Assembly (NCBI GenBank): GCA_031278665.1
Contig: JAITKC010000135.1
Location: forward strand, 1 to 5,749
Origin: Bifidobacteriaceae bacterium
GTDB taxonomy: Bacteria > Actinomycetota > Actinomycetes > Actinomycetales > WQXJ01
Direction of reading: 5' to 3'
Length of the DNA stretch: 5,749 bases
In this document: piece after piece, positions 5,496 through 5,749 of the stretch
Layout of the letters: each line of letters opens with the position of its first letter
Position numbering within the stretch: position 1 is the stretch's first letter
Translations under genes and position numbers: made by a program
Notes under the pieces: model-generated
Databases searched by the model: none
What the model was told of the DNA's origin: nothing
The model's input: only the letters and a program-made list of their open reading frames with translations

Positions 5496-5729
5496 TCAAA
5501 CGGTCGCGCCGTCGGTCGGCTTGGCCGTGCCCGCCGCCTTGGGTTCTACCGCCGCGTTTGTGGCGCCGCCGACGTCGTCGTCGGCGACGTCTTTGATCTC
5601 GGTCTTGATGATACGCAGCGACTGGCCGACCGACTTCGCCAGATCGGGCAGGCGCTTGGCGCCGAACAGAAGTAGGACGACCACGACCAGGACAATGATG
5701 TGCCAGGGTTGAAGCGCGTTGTGCAGCAT
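5496..5729 (-). CDS. tatA: Twin-arginine translocase pore-forming subunit TatA
   Basis: This 77-residue protein has the TatA/E architecture. A short N-terminus is followed by one hydrophobic span (about residues 9-21, WHIIVLVVVVLLL), then the Phe22-Gly23 hinge and the amphipathic helix AKRLPDLAKSVGQSLRIIKTE at about 24-44. The tail is polar, Ala/Pro/Thr-rich and probably disordered. TatA oligomerises to form the transport path when TatC presents a folded substrate. The start ATG at 5727-5729 follows GGAG with a 7-nt gap. The stop lies 4 nt before the tatC start, so the two form an operon in the tatA-tatC order usual for actinobacteria. The operon's promoter, or any upstream partner gene, lies beyond the right edge. 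TatA is favoured over TatB because of the length and the FGAKRLPDL sequence. Confidence 0.95.
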   Translation of the reverse strand: MLHNALQPWHIIVLVVVVLLLFGAKRLPDLAKSVGQSLRIIKTEIKDVADDDVGGATNAAVEPKAAGTAKPTDGATV

Positions 5730-5736
5730 GATAAGA

Positions 5737-5740
5737 CTCC
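5737..5740 (-). promoter_or_regulatory. Ribosome binding site of tatA
   Basis: The - strand reads GGAG with 7 nt to the tatA ATG. Only 20 bp of upstream sequence are inside the window, so the promoter cannot be assessed. Confidence 0.65.
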
Positions 5741-5749
5741 GATGCAGAT

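Noticed and set aside
1..5749. CRISPR array, tRNA or rRNA, insertion sequence, toxin-antitoxin or phage module
   Set aside because: I saw no regularly spaced repeats of suitable length, no tRNA-like cloverleaf, no transposase-like protein and no terminal inverted repeats with target duplications.

Overview
The window is very GC-rich (roughly 70% by eye). It carries a compact tatA-tatC pair and genes with strong AGGAG-type ribosome binding sites. Codon use is dominated by GCC, GCG, CGC and CTG. Together these suggest a high-GC actinobacterium (Actinomycetota). This is an inference from composition, gene order and protein style, because there is no rRNA or other taxonomic marker.

Layout from left to right: (1) the C-terminal half of a zinc-dependent, YahK/CAD-type alcohol dehydrogenase on the + strand, cut by the left edge; (2) a short convergent gap with a perfect 12-bp inverted repeat, probably a shared terminator; (3) a complete aldehyde dehydrogenase on the - strand; (4) a gene-free stretch of about 346 bp holding its leader; (5) a complete sorbitol/xylitol-type polyol dehydrogenase on the - strand; (6) a 114-bp divergent promoter region with a 17-bp palindrome and an 8-bp direct repeat; (7) a SorC-family transcriptional regulator on the + strand; (8) a 76-bp repeat-rich convergent gap; (9) tatC and tatA on the - strand, with the upstream end of the operon just beyond the window.

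The regulator and the polyol dehydrogenase are divergently transcribed. The simplest reading is a local switch in which the SorC protein senses a sugar or sugar phosphate and controls the dehydrogenase and perhaps itself. The aldehyde dehydrogenase lies downstream on the same strand but has its own leader, so co-regulation is possible but not shown. The left-edge alcohol dehydrogenase converges on the aldehyde dehydrogenase, so an alcohol-to-aldehyde-to-acid link is suggestive only. No transporter or kinase for the putative polyol lies in the window. The tatAC pair is an unrelated protein-export housekeeping module.

I found no exotic or clearly undescribed system. The points most worth checking are the candidate operator region between the polyol dehydrogenase and the SorC regulator, similar GC hairpins recurring at gene 3' ends, and short tandem repeats running into the tatC stop codon.
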